DNA of 64,000 nt from Pseudomonas delhiensis (GCF_900187975.1 NZ_FZPC01000002.1:186001-250000), one strand, 5' to 3'; positions 30,697 through 45,629 are shown, counted from the first letter of the stretch. Notes: generated by a model not told the origin, from the sequence alone. Program-made: numbers and translations.

Positions 30697-31566
30697 ATGC
30701 GCGCATTGGCTGAATTCGTCATGCGAGGCCGCATGCAGGCGACCCTGGTGGTCGTCGCAGCCGCGGTACTGCAGCCGTTCTTCTGGCTCGGTGCCGCCGC
30801 CGGCAGCCTGGTGCTGCTGCGCCGCGGAGCCGGCGATGCCATTGGCATCCTGGCCTGGGCGCTGCTCCCGGCCCTGGCCTGGTGGTACCTGGGCGACCCC
30901 ACGGTCACCCTGGTGATGCTGGGTTCGGCGGCCCTGGCGCAGGTGTTGCGCACCAGCATGTCCTGGAATCGGGTCATGCTGGCCAGCGTGGTGTTGGGCG
31001 TGTTCTTCGTGCTGCTGTTGAGCACGGTGTCCGCCGGCCTGGTTGCAGGCCTGGCGGAGGCGTTTGGCAAGGTGCTGCCGCAGGTACTGTCGGAAGCGAA
31101 GCTTTCGGCGGACCAGCAGGCCGAGCTGCAAGCGGGGTTGGTCCCGGCCATTACCGGCCTGCTGGCCGCCTCGTTGCAGCTGATCAGCCTGTTGTGCCTG
31201 ATGCTGGCGCGCTACTGGCAAGCGGCGCTGTACAACCCGCAAGGGTTCGGCCGCGAGTTCCGCGCGCTGCGCCTGGCGCCGCCGGTGGCCATCGCGCTGC
31301 TGCTGGGCGTGCTGGTGGTGCCGTTGCTGGGCCCGCAGTTCGCCGTGGTGGCGCCGCTGTGCAGCGTGCCGCTGCTGTTGGCCGGGCTCGCGCTCGGCCA
31401 TGGGCTGGTCGCGCTGAAACGCCTGCCGGGGTTCTGGCTGGTGCTGTTGTACGGCCTGGCGCTGGTGCTGGGGAATGTGATCTGTCTGGTTGCTGTCGTC
31501 GATAGTCTGTTTGATTTTCGTGGTCGCCTGGTACGTCGCCAGGGCTCCACGAACGGTGAAGGTTAA
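30697..31566 (+). CDS. conserved polytopic membrane protein between rpsR and rplI
   Basis: This 289-residue protein is strongly hydrophobic with about eight predicted membrane segments and a short basic C-terminus (RGRLVRRQGSTNGEG). It resembles the DUF2232/YybS-like membrane proteins that occupy this same place in pseudomonads (PA4933 by position, from memory). Function is unknown. Its conserved location inside a ribosomal protein operon suggests co-regulation with translation, but nothing in the sequence shows a direct role. Confidence 0.8.
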   Translation: MRALAEFVMRGRMQATLVVVAAAVLQPFFWLGAAAGSLVLLRRGAGDAIGILAWALLPALAWWYLGDPTVTLVMLGSAALAQVLRTSMSWNRVMLASVVLGVFFVLLLSTVSAGLVAGLAEAFGKVLPQVLSEAKLSADQQAELQAGLVPAITGLLAASLQLISLLCLMLARYWQAALYNPQGFGREFRALRLAPPVAIALLLGVLVVPLLGPQFAVVAPLCSVPLLLAGLALGHGLVALKRLPGFWLVLLYGLALVLGNVICLVAVVDSLFDFRGRLVRRQGSTNGEG

Positions 31567-31587
31567 AAGTTAAGAGGTAAGACTCAA

Positions 31588-32034
31588 ATGGAAGTCATCC
31601 TGCTGGAAAAGATCGCCAAACTGGGCAACCTGGGCGACAAACTGAACGTCAAGGGCGGCTACGCCCGTAACTACCTGCTGCCGCAGGGCAAGGCCACCGC
31701 CGCCACCCCGGCCAACGTCGCTGCTTTCGAAGAGCGCCGCGCCGAGCTGGAAAAGGCTGCCGCCGCGAAGAAGGCTGACGCCGAAGCTCGCGCCGCCCAG
31801 CTGGCCGAACTGATCGTCACCATCGGCGCCCACGCCGGCGACGAAGGCAAGCTGTTCGGTTCGATCGGCACCCGCGACATCGCCGAAGCGGTTTCCGCTG
31901 CCGGCTACCCGCTGGAAAAGGCCGAAGTGCGCCTGCCCAACGGTGCCCTGCGCACCGTCGGCGAATACGACATCGAAGTGCAACTGCACACCGACGTCGA
32001 AGCGACCCTGCACGTGGTCGTCGTCGCCGAGTAA
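31588..32034 (+). CDS. rplI: 50S ribosomal protein bL9
   Basis: A 148-residue ribosomal protein with the N-terminal RNA-binding domain ([20 protein letters not shown]), the long connecting helix and the C-terminal domain. Length is standard. A strong terminator follows. Confidence 0.97.
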   Translation: MEVILLEKIAKLGNLGDKLNVKGGYARNYLLPQGKATAATPANVAAFEERRAELEKAAAAKKADAEARAAQLAELIVTIGAHAGDEGKLFGSIGTRDIAEAVSAAGYPLEKAEVRLPNGALRTVGEYDIEVQLHTDVEATLHVVVVAE

Positions 32035-32093
32035 GCGATCCGTCGCTGCGACGCCGTGCACACCTTGCGTGGACGCGGCAGTTCGCTAACATC

Positions 32094-32131
32094 GGGCACG
32101 GTACCGCCGAGCGGTATCGTGCCCTTTGTTT
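32094..32131 (+). terminator. rho-independent terminator after rplI
   Basis: The arms at 32094-32107 and 32111-32124 are complementary at 13 of 14 positions, with a 3-base loop, and are followed by TTTGTTTTT. Confidence 0.85.
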
Positions 32132-32165
32132 TTCTGCTGCCCCCTGATTCCTTTACGCCGAGCCC

Positions 32166-33560
32166 ATGAACGACATCACCGTCCCCGAGCAGTACGACCT
32201 GCAAACGGCATCCCTCAAGGTGCCGCCGCATTCGATCGAAGCCGAGCAGGCGGTGCTGGGTGGCCTGATGCTCGACAACAACGCCTGGGAGCGGGTCTCG
32301 GACGCGGTGTCCGATGGCGACTTCTACCGCCACGACCACCGGCTGATCTTCCGCGCGGTGTACAAGCTCGCCGAAGGCAACCAGCCGATCGACGTGGTGA
32401 CGCTCTCCGAGCTGCTGGAGCGCGAAGGCCAACTGGCCCAGGTCGGCGGCCTGGCCTACCTGGCGGAGCTGGCGAAGAACACCCCGTCGGTGGCGAACAT
32501 CAAGGCCTATGCGCAGATCATTCGCGAGCGCGCCACCCTGCGCCAACTGATCGGCATCAGCAGCGACATCGCCGACAGCGCCTTCAACCCCGAAGGCCGC
32601 AGCGCCAACGAGGTGCTCGACGAAGCCGAGAGGAAGATCTTCGAGATCGCCGAGGCGCGGCCGAAGACCGGCGGCCCGGTGGGCATCGGCGACATCCTGG
32701 CCAAGACCATCGATCGTATCGATCACCTGTTCAATACCGACGAGGCGCTGACCGGCATCTCCACCGGCTTCACCGACCTCGACGAGAAGACCAGCGGGCT
32801 GCAGCCGGCCGACCTGATTATCGTCGCCGGCCGTCCGTCCATGGGCAAGACCACCTTCGCCATGAACCTGGTGGAAAACGCCCTGATGCGCAGTGACAAG
32901 ACGATCCTGGTGTACTCCCTGGAGATGCCCTCGGACTCGATCGTGATGCGTATGCTCGCGTCGCTGGGGCGCATCGACCAGACCAAGGTCCGTTCGGGCA
33001 AGCTCGACGACGACGACTGGCCGCGCCTGACCTCGGCGGTCAACCTGCTCAACGACCGCAAGCTGTTCATCGACGACACTGCCGGCATCTCGCCGTCGGA
33101 GATGCGTGCGCGTACCCGGCGCCTGGCCCGTGAGCACGGCGAAATCGGCTTGATCATGGTGGACTACCTGCAGCTGATGCAGATTCCCGGCTCCTCCGGC
33201 GACAACCGCACCAACGAGATCTCCGAGATCTCCCGCTCGCTCAAGGCGCTGGCCAAGGAGTTCAACTGCCCGGTGGTGGCGCTGTCGCAGCTCAACCGCT
33301 CGCTGGAACAGCGCCCCAACAAGCGTCCGGTGAACTCCGACCTCCGCGAATCCGGGGCGATCGAGCAGGACGCCGACGTGATCATGTTCGTCTACCGCGA
33401 CGAGGTGTACCACCCGGAGACCGAGTTCAAGGGCGTCGCCGAAATCATCATCGGCAAGCAGCGTAACGGCCCCATCGGCACGGTGCGCGTGGCCTTCCTC
33501 GGCAAGTACAGCCGCTTCGACAACCTCGCCCCGGGGATGTACAACTTCGAAGACGAATAA
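32166..33560 (+). CDS. dnaB: replicative DNA helicase DnaB
   Basis: A 464-residue hexameric 5'-3' helicase that unwinds DNA at the replication fork and recruits DnaG primase. An N-terminal domain (about 15-120) is joined to the RecA-like ATPase with Walker [11 protein letters not shown], Walker [11 protein letters not shown] and the C-terminal motif [14 protein letters not shown]. No intein is present. It follows the ribosomal operon after its terminator. Confidence 0.97.
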   Translation: MNDITVPEQYDLQTASLKVPPHSIEAEQAVLGGLMLDNNAWERVSDAVSDGDFYRHDHRLIFRAVYKLAEGNQPIDVVTLSELLEREGQLAQVGGLAYLAELAKNTPSVANIKAYAQIIRERATLRQLIGISSDIADSAFNPEGRSANEVLDEAERKIFEIAEARPKTGGPVGIGDILAKTIDRIDHLFNTDEALTGISTGFTDLDEKTSGLQPADLIIVAGRPSMGKTTFAMNLVENALMRSDKTILVYSLEMPSDSIVMRMLASLGRIDQTKVRSGKLDDDDWPRLTSAVNLLNDRKLFIDDTAGISPSEMRARTRRLAREHGEIGLIMVDYLQLMQIPGSSGDNRTNEISEISRSLKALAKEFNCPVVALSQLNRSLEQRPNKRPVNSDLRESGAIEQDADVIMFVYRDEVYHPETEFKGVAEIIIGKQRNGPIGTVRVAFLGKYSRFDNLAPGMYNFEDE

Positions 33561-33589
33561 CCCTCCCTGCGGGGAGCGCCGTGTTTTTG

Positions 33590-33728
33590 TAGGAGCGGGC
33601 CCTGCCCGCGATTCGCGCGCAGGGCGCGCTCCTACAGGTGAATGCCGCGGGTGGCGTGGCGTAGGAGCGGATCTCATCCGCGATCCGCGCCGAAACCTCT
33701 AGCCATCGCGGACAAGGTCCGCTCCTAC
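33590..33728. repeat. two adjacent REP hairpins
   Basis: The gap between dnaB and alr holds one hairpin at 33590-33636 (GTAGGAGCGGGCC ... GCGCTCCTAC) and another at 33661-33728 (GTAGGAGCGGATCTCATCC ... GGTCCGCTCCTAC). They share the REP head GTAGGAGCGG with the elements at 8.8, 23.3, 29.7, 39.3 and 42.0 kb but have different inner arms. Confidence 0.85.
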
Positions 33729-33801
33729 GCCCATGTTTTTCTGCGGCGGCGGCGGGGCGGTTATGCTCCTCGTTCTGCTCAGCTTGTAGCTCGGGACCCC
33801 C

Positions 33802-34878
33802 ATGCGCCCCCTCATCGCCCATATCGATCTCTCCGCCATCCAGCACAACTACGCCCTGGCCAAGCGCTGCGCGCCGGGCCGCGAGGCGTTCGCCGTGGTC
33901 AAGGCCAATGCCTACGGGCATGGCGTGCGCGAGGTGGTGACCGCGCTGCATGACGACGCCGACGGCTTCGCCGTGGCCTGCCTGGAGGAGGCCGCCGAGG
34001 TCCGGGCGCTGCACGGCACCGCGCGCATCCTGCTGCTGGAGGGCTGCTTCGAGCCGAGCGAGTGCCTGGTGGCTTCGCAACTGCGCCTGGACATCGCCGT
34101 GCAGGGGCCCGAGCAACTGGCGACGCTGCTGGCCAGCAGCCTGCCGCGCCCGCTCAACGTCTGGCTCAAGCTGGATTCGGGCATGCACCGCCTGGGCTTC
34201 TCCGCCGCGGCCCTGCGCGCGGTCTTCCCGAGCCTGCGCGGCGCCGCGCAGGTCGCCGAGCTGAACCTGATGAGCCACTTCGCCTGCGCCGACGAGCGCG
34301 GCCACACGCTCACCGAGGACCAGCTGGAATGCTTCCTCGGCCTGCTCGACCTGGACTTCGACCAGCGCTCGCTGGCCAACTCCGCCGCCGTGCTGGGCAT
34401 CCCGGCGGCGCACATGGACTGGATCCGCCCCGGCATCATGCTCTACGGCGCCTCGCCCTTCGCCGACCTGGGCGCGGCCGAGATGGCCCTGCGCCCGGCC
34501 ATGAGCCTGCACGCGCAGGTGATGGCCATCCGCGAGGTAGCGGTGGGCGAGAGCGTCGGCTATGGCGCCACCTGGGTGGCCGGACGGCCATCGCGCATCG
34601 GCACCGTCAGCTGCGGCTACGCCGACGGCTACCCGCGCCATGCGCCCAGCGGCACGCCGGTGCTGGTCGACGGCCGCCGCGCGCCGCTGGCCGGACGGGT
34701 CTCCATGGACATGCTGGCGGTGGACCTCACCGACCTGCCCGACGTGGCCGTCGGCGCCCCGGTGGAACTCTGGGGCGCGCAGTTGCCGGTGGACGAGGTG
34801 GCCGCCAACGCCGGCACCATCGGCTACGAACTGCTGACCAAGGTCACTGCGCGGGTGCCTCGCAAGTACAGCGCCTAG
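33802..34878 (+). CDS. alr: alanine racemase
   Basis: A 358-residue PLP enzyme interconverting L- and D-alanine for peptidoglycan. The PLP lysine is K34 in [11 protein letters not shown]; the second catalytic base lies in the GYGATW region. Its location after dnaB marks it as the biosynthetic alr and not the catabolic dadX. Its TAG overlaps by 4 bases with the stop of the convergent gene (CTAG), so no terminator separates them. Confidence 0.95.
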   Translation: MRPLIAHIDLSAIQHNYALAKRCAPGREAFAVVKANAYGHGVREVVTALHDDADGFAVACLEEAAEVRALHGTARILLLEGCFEPSECLVASQLRLDIAVQGPEQLATLLASSLPRPLNVWLKLDSGMHRLGFSAAALRAVFPSLRGAAQVAELNLMSHFACADERGHTLTEDQLECFLGLLDLDFDQRSLANSAAVLGIPAAHMDWIRPGIMLYGASPFADLGAAEMALRPAMSLHAQVMAIREVAVGESVGYGATWVAGRPSRIGTVSCGYADGYPRHAPSGTPVLVDGRRAPLAGRVSMDMLAVDLTDLPDVAVGAPVELWGAQLPVDEVAANAGTIGYELLTKVTARVPRKYSA

Positions 34879-36755
34879 ACCAACCGGTCCGAAGTCTTCA
34901 GCGTCTCCAGCCAGAAGTCGCCGTTGCCGCCGTCCTCCCCGGCCAGCGCGTAGCTGGCCCGGCCGCTGCCCTTGACCTGGTACAGCGCCTGGTCGGCGGC
35001 CTTGTACAGCTTGGCGAACTGCAGGGCGTGGCGCGGGTAGATGGCCACGCCGATGCTCGGGGTGATGCTCAGCTCCAGGCGGTCGAACTGCACCGGCCGC
35101 GACAGCTCGCTGAGCAGGCGCACGGCGATCTCCCGGGCGTGGCCTTCGGCGTCGGGGCCGGACACCAGCGCGGCGAACTCGTCGCCGCCCAGGCGCGCCA
35201 CGCAGTCGCTGGAGCGCACGCACTGGCGCAGGCGGTGGCCGACGTGCTGGAGCATGAAGTCGCCGGCGTCGTGGCCGTGGGTGTCGTTGATCGGCTTGAA
35301 GTGGTCGAGGTCGATCAGCATCAGCGCCAGGCTCTCGCCGTGCTGCTGGGCGTGCTGCAGCGCCTGCTCGGCGTGCTCCACCAGGTAGCGGCGGTTGGGC
35401 AGCCCGGTGAGCGGGTCGTTGTGCGCGGCATGGCGCAACTGGGCCTCGCGTTCCAGCAGCAGGCGGTTGCTCTGCGTCAGCTCGGCGGTGCGCGCCGCCA
35501 CGGCCTGTGCCAGGTCGTTCTGCGCGCTCTGCAGCAGGGTCATGCGCGCGCTCTTCTCGCGGTTGGCCTGTTCCAGGGCCTGGGCCTTCTCGCGCTTGAG
35601 TTCCTGGATGCGCGAGGTCAGGGCGAAGGAGAACAGGATGGACTCCATGGCCACCGATACCGGGAACAGGTAGGCGGTGGTCGGTGACGGCTGCACCACG
35701 CCCAGGGCGCGCATCACCGAGATGCTCACGCTGGACAGCACCAGGCCGAAGCCCACCAGGTACAGGCGCGCCGGCAGGGAGCCCTGCAGCGAGCGGGTGA
35801 TGGCCGCGCCGAGCGCTGCCGGGATGCCGACGAAGGTGGTGGTGGCCAGCACCCAGCCGGCCTCGGAGCGGCCGACGAAGACGTTGAGCAGCACCGAGGC
35901 GACGTACAGCAGGCAGTTCAGCGTCAGCAGGTGGTGCGCCCAGGGCACGTTGCGGCGGGTCTGCAGCAGCGTCTGGGTGAAGCGGGTGACGCACAGGCCC
36001 CACAGCGAGGGCAGGGTGATGCGGTTCAGCCACCAGGGCACCGCGGCGTCCGGCCAGAGCAGCTCGAAGGCGTGGCCGGTCATGCCCATGCTGAACAGCA
36101 GGGCGAAGCCGGTGGTGAGCACGTACCAGAAGTAGGCGCGGTCGCGCAGGCTGACCAGGATGAACAGGTTGTACAGCAGCAGCGCGGCGATCAGCCCGTA
36201 GACGCCGCCGAGGAACAGGTTGGTCTCGGCGCGGTGGTCCTGCAGGTCGTCCTGCGACCAGATGCGCAGCGGGAAGGAATTGCCGGCCGGGTCCAGGCTG
36301 CGCAGGTACAGGCGCAGCGGGCCCTCGCCGGCGGGCAGGTGGAACACCGGGCGGCGGTAGCTGCGGTCGCGGCCTTCGGCGAAGGGCACCGCTTCGCCCG
36401 AGCGCAGCTCGCGGTAGCCGCCCTGGCCGTCGGGCAGGTACAGGCGCAGGTCGAGCAGGTTGACCGCGTCCACCTCCAGCCACCAGCCGCCGGGCGGGGT
36501 GGCCTGGCGCTCCAGGTCCAGGCGCAGCCACCAGGGGTTGGGGCTCTGGCCGACGCTGGTGCGGCCCCTGGCGGGCACGAAGGCGGCGTCCCGCTCGCGC
36601 GCCTGTTGCAGGTCCAGGCGCGCGCCCGGGTCTTCCAGCAGCATCAGGCCGTCGTTCAGCCAGCGCCCGCTGGCCCGTTCGTCGAGTACCAGGGGCTGGG
36701 CCGCGGCGCTGGCGCAACCGAGCAGGAGAAACAACAGACACCACAGATGACGCAC
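34875..36755 (-). CDS. nicD: 7TM-DISM diguanylate cyclase (NicD-like)
   Basis: The protein of about 626 residues has a signal peptide ([20 protein letters not shown]), a periplasmic 7TMR-DISMED2 sensor domain (about 25-170), seven membrane segments (about 185-390), a coiled coil and a C-terminal GGDEF domain. The active site is intact (RLGGDEF) and an inhibitory I-site RxxD (RSSD) lies five residues before it, so it should make cyclic di-GMP with product feedback. I favour the GTG at 36755, with AGGGAG 8 bases upstream; another GTG lies at 36764. Its place between alr and YgiQ matches PA4929, which I recall as NicD, the glutamate-responsive dispersion cyclase; equivalence is inferred from synteny. 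Confidence 0.85.
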   Translation of the reverse strand: MRHLWCLLFLLLGCASAAAQPLVLDERASGRWLNDGLMLLEDPGARLDLQQARERDAAFVPARGRTSVGQSPNPWWLRLDLERQATPPGGWWLEVDAVNLLDLRLYLPDGQGGYRELRSGEAVPFAEGRDRSYRRPVFHLPAGEGPLRLYLRSLDPAGNSFPLRIWSQDDLQDHRAETNLFLGGVYGLIAALLLYNLFILVSLRDRAYFWYVLTTGFALLFSMGMTGHAFELLWPDAAVPWWLNRITLPSLWGLCVTRFTQTLLQTRRNVPWAHHLLTLNCLLYVASVLLNVFVGRSEAGWVLATTTFVGIPAALGAAITRSLQGSLPARLYLVGFGLVLSSVSISVMRALGVVQPSPTTAYLFPVSVAMESILFSFALTSRIQELKREKAQALEQANREKSARMTLLQSAQNDLAQAVAARTAELTQSNRLLLEREAQLRHAAHNDPLTGLPNRRYLVEHAEQALQHAQQHGESLALMLIDLDHFKPINDTHGHDAGDFMLQHVGHRLRQCVRSSDCVARLGGDEFAALVSGPDAEGHAREIAVRLLSELSRPVQFDRLELSITPSIGVAIYPRHALQFAKLYKAADQALYQVKGSGRASYALAGEDGGNGDFWLETLKTSDRLV

Positions 36756-36916
36756 GGCTGACACTCCCTGTTCCCGGCCGCTGCGGCCAAGCCTGTTGAT
36801 ACGGTGGAGCGAGTATAGCCAGTTGCCATCGCGGCGGCTCCGCCAATCGTCCGCGTCCGGCGGTCGTCCGGCGCCGGGAAAAACCCCAGTGCTCCGGTCG
36901 GAATTGTTCACTTTTT

Positions 36917-36926
36917 GTGCTATATT
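36917..36926 (+). promoter_or_regulatory. extended -10 promoter candidate for the YgiQ gene
   Basis: The element TGCTATATT, an extended -10 form, lies about 50 bases before the ATG at 36979 in an AT-rich patch. No good -35 hexamer stands 17 bases upstream, as expected for extended -10 promoters. Confidence 0.45.
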
Positions 36927-36978
36927 CCGCGCCCGCGTTTTTGCGCCCCCTATTCCTAGAGATACCCCGGTGCCCGTG

Positions 36979-39234
<2,256 letters not shown>

Positions 39235-39250
39235 GAAGCATGACCGATGA

Positions 39251-39273
39251 CGGGGCCGCAAGGCCCCGTTTTC
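39251..39273 (+). terminator. rho-independent terminator after the YgiQ gene
   Basis: CGGGGCC and GGCCCCG pair around GCAA (39251-39268), followed by TTTT. Confidence 0.8.
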
Positions 39274-39291
39274 GTTTTCCGGGCTGCTTTC

Positions 39292-39463
39292 GTAGGAGCG
39301 AGCTTGCTCGCGAACGGAGCCTACCGGCAACGACGGAGCCTAGGATAAGTCCGCCCCTCTCCCCAGCCCTCTCCCTGAAGGGAGAGGGCTGGGGAGAGGG
39401 GCGGAGGTCGGTCTGATACCAGCGTATCCGGGAAACGCCGTTCGCGAGCAAGCTCGCTCCTAC
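39292..39463. repeat. composite repeat: REP, 52-base CT-rich palindrome, inverted REP
   Basis: The 316-base gap holds a REP (39292-39315), a perfect palindrome of 25-base arms around GA (39352-39403) and the inverted REP (39440-39463). This is the cleanest copy of the composite arrangement. A possible -10 element (TATAGT at 39509-39514) for the following gene lies after it, with only a weak -35. Confidence 0.9.
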
Positions 39464-39550
39464 AGGAAGGGAACCGCGTCCGGTCTATCCATCGAAACAT
39501 TTTGGTACTATAGTTCCAGAATCATAAAAACAAGACCGGAGACCCCCGCC

Positions 39551-40794
<1,244 letters not shown>

Positions 40795-40798
<4 letters not shown>

Positions 40799-41922
40799 CG
40801 CGAGCCGCCCGCGCCTGGCTGTCGCTCGCCCTGGCCGTCGCCCTGGCCGGGTGCGGGCAGGAGGCGAAGCCGCGCTACCAGCCCGAGGGCGACGACTACC
40901 CGCAGGTCCTCAGCGGCTGGGGCATGCTGCGCCTGGGCGACGGCCACCTGAAGCCCGCGCCAGAGGTGCTGCCCTACGACCTCAACACCCCGTTGTTCAC
41001 CGACTACGCGCACAAGCTGCGCACGGTGTGGATGCCCGAAGGGCAGGCGGCGAAATACGCCGACGACCACTTCGACTACCCGCTGGGCACGGTGCTGACC
41101 AAGACCTTCTACTACCCCACCGACGGCCAGGGCCAGTTGCTGGAGAACGCCCAGGACGACCGCGACCCGCAGCAGGGCCTGGACCTGGCGAAGGTGCGCC
41201 TGGTCGAGACCCGCGTGCTGGTGAAGCAGAAGGACGGCTGGACGGCGCTGCCCTACGTGTGGGACGCCGAGCAGAAGGAAGCCCGCCTGGAGCTGGCCGG
41301 CGACAGCCAGGCCCTGGAACTGCGGGATGCAGCCGGGCAGAAGGTGGCCTTCACCTACATGGTGCCGGACGCCAACCAGTGCTCCGAGTGCCACGCCGAG
41401 GCCAAGGGCGCCGGCATCGCCCCGCTGGGGCCCAAGGCCCGGCACCTGAACAAGGACTTCGCCTACGCCGAAGGCAGCGACAACCAGCTGCTCCATTGGC
41501 AGGCGCGCGGTTTCCTGCAAGGCCTGCCGGAACTGGCGCAGGTGCCGCGCAACGCCCTCTGGGGCCACCCGCGCGAAGGCGAGAGCCTGGAGCAGCAGGC
41601 GCGCAGCTACCTCGACGCCAACTGCGGCCACTGCCACAACCCCAAGGGCGCGGCGCGCACCTCGGGCCTGTACCTCGATGCCCACGCCGAGCTGGGGGTG
41701 AACTACGGCTTCTGCAAGCAACCGGTGGCGGCCGGCGGCGGCACCGGCGGGCGCCGCGAGGACATCCACCCGGGGCACCCGGAGCTGTCGGTGCTGACCT
41801 ACCGCGTCGGCAGCGACAAGCCCGGGGAGATGATGCCCGAGCTGGGGCGCGCGCTGGTGCACAAGGAAGGGCTGGAGGTGCTGGAGCGGTGGATCGCTTC
41901 GTTGCCGGGGAGTTGTAGCTGA
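40795..41922 (+). CDS. diheme c-type cytochrome lipoprotein (SO2930/HNE_0200-like)
   Basis: A 375-residue predicted lipoprotein with lipobox VALAGC and exactly two heme-binding motifs, CSECH (about 198-202) and CGHCH (about 277-281). Between them there is no other recognised domain. This agrees with the family of uncharacterised cytochromes paired with beta-helix proteins (TIGR03806 type, by memory). It would transfer electrons in the periplasm or at the outer membrane; the partner oxidoreductase is not in the window. The last residues include a C-terminal CS, and the start overlaps the beta-helix gene. Confidence 0.85.
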
Positions 41923-41969
41923 CGCCGTTCCACCCATCCTACGCCGCCCCATCCGCACCGCATTCCCAT

Positions 41970-42076
41970 GTAGGAGCGGGCCCTGCGCGCGAAATCGCGG
42001 GCAGGGCCCGCTCCTACAGGTTGATGCCGAACCTCTCGTCCGCACCGGACAGCTCCCTCTCCCTTCAGGGAGAGGG
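41970..42076. repeat. REP hairpin and CT-rich palindrome
   Basis: The 419-base gap after the cytochrome holds a REP hairpin (41970-42017, GTAGGAGCGGGCCCTG ... CAGGGCCCGCTCCTAC) and a CT-rich palindrome (42055-42076). In 42077-42341 I see only the ribosome binding site AGGAGG of the next gene and no convincing promoter. Confidence 0.85.
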
Positions 42077-42341
42077 TAAGACATCTCCCGACACACCGGC
42101 ACAACCGGGAGGCGCCGATCACAGGCATCCCATCTTCTCCCGCCTGTCACGCTGCAAGGTCTAGGCTAATCCAGCCGGCACACCTCATCGCGCCCCATTT
42201 CCGTGCACCCCCATGCCCGGCATGCGCCCCCGGGCCCCGCGATGGTGCCCGGCGCCCATGCGCAGCCCGTTCCACGGCCCCTGGCGGCTGGCACGGGACT
42301 TGCGCGGAAGCTGTGTCGCCCAGGCCCGCAGGAGGCCCGTC

Positions 42342-45300
42342 GTGTCGATCCATGTCGCCTTGCAGCACGTCACCCACTACCGCTACGACCGCGCCGTGAA
42401 CCTCGGCCCGCAGCTGGTGCGCCTGCGCCCGGCGCCGCACAGCCGCACGCGCATTCTCGGCTATTCGCTGAAGGTCGCCCCGGGCAAGCACTTCATTAAC
42501 TGGCAGCAGGACCCCCAGGGCAACTACCTGGCGCGCCTGGTGTTCCCGGAGAAGACCGAGGAACTGCGGGTTGAGGTGGACCTGGTCGCCGAGATGGCGG
42601 TGTTCAACCCCTTCGACTTCTTCCTCGAGCCCTACGCCGAGCAGTTCCCCTTCGCCTACGGCGCCGACGAGCAGCGCGAGCTGGCGCCCTACCTGGCGCG
42701 CCAGCCGGCCAGCCCGCGGTTCGCCGAATACCTCGCCGGGGTGCCGCGCGAGGCCAGCCCCACCGTGGACTTCCTGGTCGCGCTGAACCAGCGCCTGGCC
42801 GGCGACGTGCGCTACCTGATCCGCATGGAGCCCGGCGTGCAGACGCCCGAGCAGACCCTGGAACTGGCCTCCGGCTCCTGCCGCGACTCGGCCTGGCTGC
42901 TGGTCCAGCTGGCGCGCCACCTGGGCCTGGCGGCGCGCTTCGTCTCCGGCTACCTGATCCAGCTCACCGCCGACCAGAAGTCCCTGGACGGCCCCAGCGG
43001 CACCGAGGTGGACTTCACCGACCTGCACGCCTGGGCCGAGGTCTACCTGCCCGGCGCCGGCTGGGTGGGGCTGGATGCGACCTCCGGGCTGTTCGCCGGC
43101 GAAGGCCACATCCCCCTGGCCTGCAGCCCCGAGCCGTCCTCCGCGGCGCCCATCAGCGGCGCGCTGGAGGAGTGCGAGGTGCAGTTCAGCCACGAGATGC
43201 GCGTGGAGCGCGTGTGGGAAGCGCCGCGGGTGACCAAGCCCTACAGCGAGGAACAGTGGCAGGCGATCCGCGAGCTGGGTTCGCGCATCGACGCCGACCT
43301 CGCCGAGCAGGACGTGCGCCTGACCATGGGCGGCGAGCCGACCTTCGTCGCCATCGACCATCCCGACGACCCCGAGTGGAACACCGCCGCCCTGGGCCCG
43401 AACAAGCGCCGCCTGGCCGCCGACCTGTTCCACCGCCTGCGCCGCCACTACGCACCCAAGGGCCTGGTGCACTTCGGCCAGGGCAAGTGGTACCCCGGCG
43501 AACAGCTGCCGCGCTGGTCGCTGAACTGCTTCTGGCGGCGCGACGGCGAGCCGCTGTGGAACAACCCCATGCTCTATGCCGAGGAAGGCCGCAGCTACGG
43601 CGCCGACGCCGCCCTGGCCGCGCGCTTCCTGCGCCGTCTGGCCGGGCGCCTGGGGCTGTCCGGCGACACCCTGTTCGCCGCTTACGAGGACTGGTTCTAC
43701 TACCTCTGGCGCGAACGCCGGCTGCCGGCCAACGTCACCCCGGAAGACGCGCGCCTGAGCGATCCGCTGGAACGCGAGCGCCTGTGCAAGGTATTCGAGC
43801 GCGGCCTGGGCGAGGAAGTCGGCCAGGTGCTGCCGCTGGCCCGCAGCGCCGCCGGCGACGCCTGGGAGAGCGGCCGCTGGTTCCTGCGCGGCGAGCATTG
43901 CCGGCTGATTCCCGGCGACTCGGCCATGGGCTACCGCCTGCCGCTGGACTCGCAGCCCTGGGCCAGCGACGCCGACTACCCCTACGTCAACCCGGCCGAC
44001 CCGAGCGTGGCCCGGCCGCCGCTGCGCCGCGCCGCGCAGATGCAGCAGCCGAGCCGCGAACGTACCCCGGGCGGGCCGGACGCCACGCGCCAGCCGCTGA
44101 TGCACCAGTCCGCCGGCTGGATCACCCGCACCGCGCTCTGCGCCGAGCCGCGCGACGGCCGCCTGTACCTGTTCATGCCGCCGCTGGCGGAGCTTGAGGC
44201 CTACCTGGAGCTGGTCGCCGCCATCGAGGCCACCGCCGGCGAGCTGGGCTGCCCGGTGCTGCTGGAAGGCTACGAGCCGCCGGCCGACCCGCGCCTGGTG
44301 AACTTCCGCGTCACCCCCGACCCGGGCGTGATCGAAGTGAACATCCACCCCTCGGCGAACTGGGACGAGCTGGCCGAGCGCACCGAGTTCCTCTACGAGG
44401 CGGCGCGCCAGTCGCGGCTGTCCAGCGAGAAGTTCATGGTCGACGGCCGCCACGTCGGCACCGGCGGCGGCAACCACTTCGTCCTCGGCGGCGCCACCCC
44501 GGCGGATTCGCCCTTCCTGCGCCGCCCGGACCTGCTGCGCAGCCTGGTCAGCTACTGGCACAACCACCCCTCGCTGTCCTACCTGTTCTCCGGCCTGTTC
44601 ATCGGCCCGACCTCCCAGGCACCGCGGGTGGACGAGGCGCGCAACGACGCCCTCTACGAACTGGAGGTCGCCTTCGCGCAGATGCCCGAGCCGGGCGCCG
44701 ACTGCCCGCCCTGGCTGGTCGACCGCCTGCTGCGCAACCTGCTGGTGGACGTCACCGGCAACACCCACCGCGCCGAATTCTGCATCGACAAGCTGTACTC
44801 GCCGGACAGCGCCTCCGGACGCCTCGGCCTGCTGGAGCTGCGCGCCTTCGAAATGCCGCCCCACGCGCGCATGAGCCTGGCCCAGCAACTGCTGCTGCGG
44901 GCCCTGGTGGCGCGCTTCTGGGCCGAGCCCTACGCGCCGCCGAAGCTGGTGCGCTGGGGCACCGAGCTGCACGACCGCTTCCTGCTGCCGCACTTCGTCG
45001 AGCAGGACTTCGCCGACGTCATCCACGAGCTCAACGCCTTCGGCTACCCGCTGCGCAGCGACTGGTTCGCGCCGCACTTCGAGTTCCGCTTCCCGAAATA
45101 CGGCGACTACGCGGTGAAGGGCATCGACCTGGAACTGCGCCAGGCCCTGGAACCCTGGCACGTGCTGGGCGAGGAGGGCGCCAGCGGCGGCACCGTGCGC
45201 TACGTGGACTCGTCCCTGGAGCGCGTGCAACTGAAGGTGAGCGGCATGGCCGCGGAGCGCTACGTGGTCACCTGCAACGGCCGCCCGGTGCCGCTGCGGC

Positions 45301-45629
45301 CCACCGGCCAGGTCGGCGAATACGTCGCCGCGGTGCGCTACCGTGCCTGGCAGCCGGCCTCCTGCCTGCAGCCGACCATCGGCGTGCAGGCACCGCTGGT
45401 CTTCGACATCGTCGACACCTGGATGCAACGCTCCCTCGGCGGCTGCCAGTACCACGTCAGCCACCCCGGCGGGCGCAGCTACGACAGCTTCCCGGTGAAC
45501 GCCTACGAGGCCGAGAGCCGGCGCCTGGCGCGCTTTTTCCGGCATGGCCACACGCCCGGCAAGATGAGCGTGGAGGCGCCGCGCGCCGACGCCGAATCGC
45601 CGATGACCCTCGACCTGCGGCGGACATGA
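42342..45629 (+). CDS. transglutaminase-like / DUF2126 fusion protein
   Basis: A 1095-residue protein. The N-terminus (about 4-85, [20 protein letters not shown]) is a Transglut_N domain, followed by a transglutaminase/papain-like core with a complete triad: C180 (GSCRDSAW), H229 (DLHAWAEVY) and D245 (GLDATSG). From about residue 320 the DUF2126 region begins ([13 protein letters not shown]), with conserved blocks [30 protein letters not shown] and [16 protein letters not shown]2126 has been linked to amidoligase-like folds; I rely on memory for that. GTG at 42342 has AGGAGG 6 bases upstream; the longer frame starting at 42213 lacks this. First gene of a three-gene operon. It lacks a signal peptide, so it is probably cytoplasmic. 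Confidence 0.87.
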   Translation: MSIHVALQHVTHYRYDRAVNLGPQLVRLRPAPHSRTRILGYSLKVAPGKHFINWQQDPQGNYLARLVFPEKTEELRVEVDLVAEMAVFNPFDFFLEPYAEQFPFAYGADEQRELAPYLARQPASPRFAEYLAGVPREASPTVDFLVALNQRLAGDVRYLIRMEPGVQTPEQTLELASGSCRDSAWLLVQLARHLGLAARFVSGYLIQLTADQKSLDGPSGTEVDFTDLHAWAEVYLPGAGWVGLDATSGLFAGEGHIPLACSPEPSSAAPISGALEECEVQFSHEMRVERVWEAPRVTKPYSEEQWQAIRELGSRIDADLAEQDVRLTMGGEPTFVAIDHPDDPEWNTAALGPNKRRLAADLFHRLRRHYAPKGLVHFGQGKWYPGEQLPRWSLNCFWRRDGEPLWNNPMLYAEEGRSYGADAALAARFLRRLAGRLGLSGDTLFAAYEDWFYYLWRERRLPANVTPEDARLSDPLERERLCKVFERGLGEEVGQVLPLARSAAGDAWESGRWFLRGEHCRLIPGDSAMGYRLPLDSQPWASDADYPYVNPADPSVARPPLRRAAQMQQPSRERTPGGPDATRQPLMHQSAGWITRTALCAEPRDGRLYLFMPPLAELEAYLELVAAIEATAGELGCPVLLEGYEPPADPRLVNFRVTPDPGVIEVNIHPSANWDELAERTEFLYEAARQSRLSSEKFMVDGRHVGTGGGNHFVLGGATPADSPFLRRPDLLRSLVSYWHNHPSLSYLFSGLFIGPTSQAPRVDEARNDALYELEVAFAQMPEPGADCPPWLVDRLLRNLLVDVTGNTHRAEFCIDKLYSPDSASGRLGLLELRAFEMPPHARMSLAQQLLLRALVARFWAEPYAPPKLVRWGTELHDRFLLPHFVEQDFADVIHELNAFGYPLRSDWFAPHFEFRFPKYGDYAVKGIDLELRQALEPWHVLGEEGASGGTVRYVDSSLERVQLKVSGMAAERYVVTCNGRPVPLRPTGQVGEYVAAVRYRAWQPASCLQPTIGVQAPLVFDIVDTWMQRSLGGCQYHVSHPGGRSYDSFPVNAYEAESRRLARFFRHGHTPGKMSVEAPRADAESPMTLDLRRT

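Noticed and set aside
42147-45551. 1134-codon open frame antisense to the transglutaminase/DUF2126 gene
   Set aside because: The opposite strand has two intact catalytic triads and family motifs; this frame has only low-complexity Ala/Gly/Val/Gln sequence.
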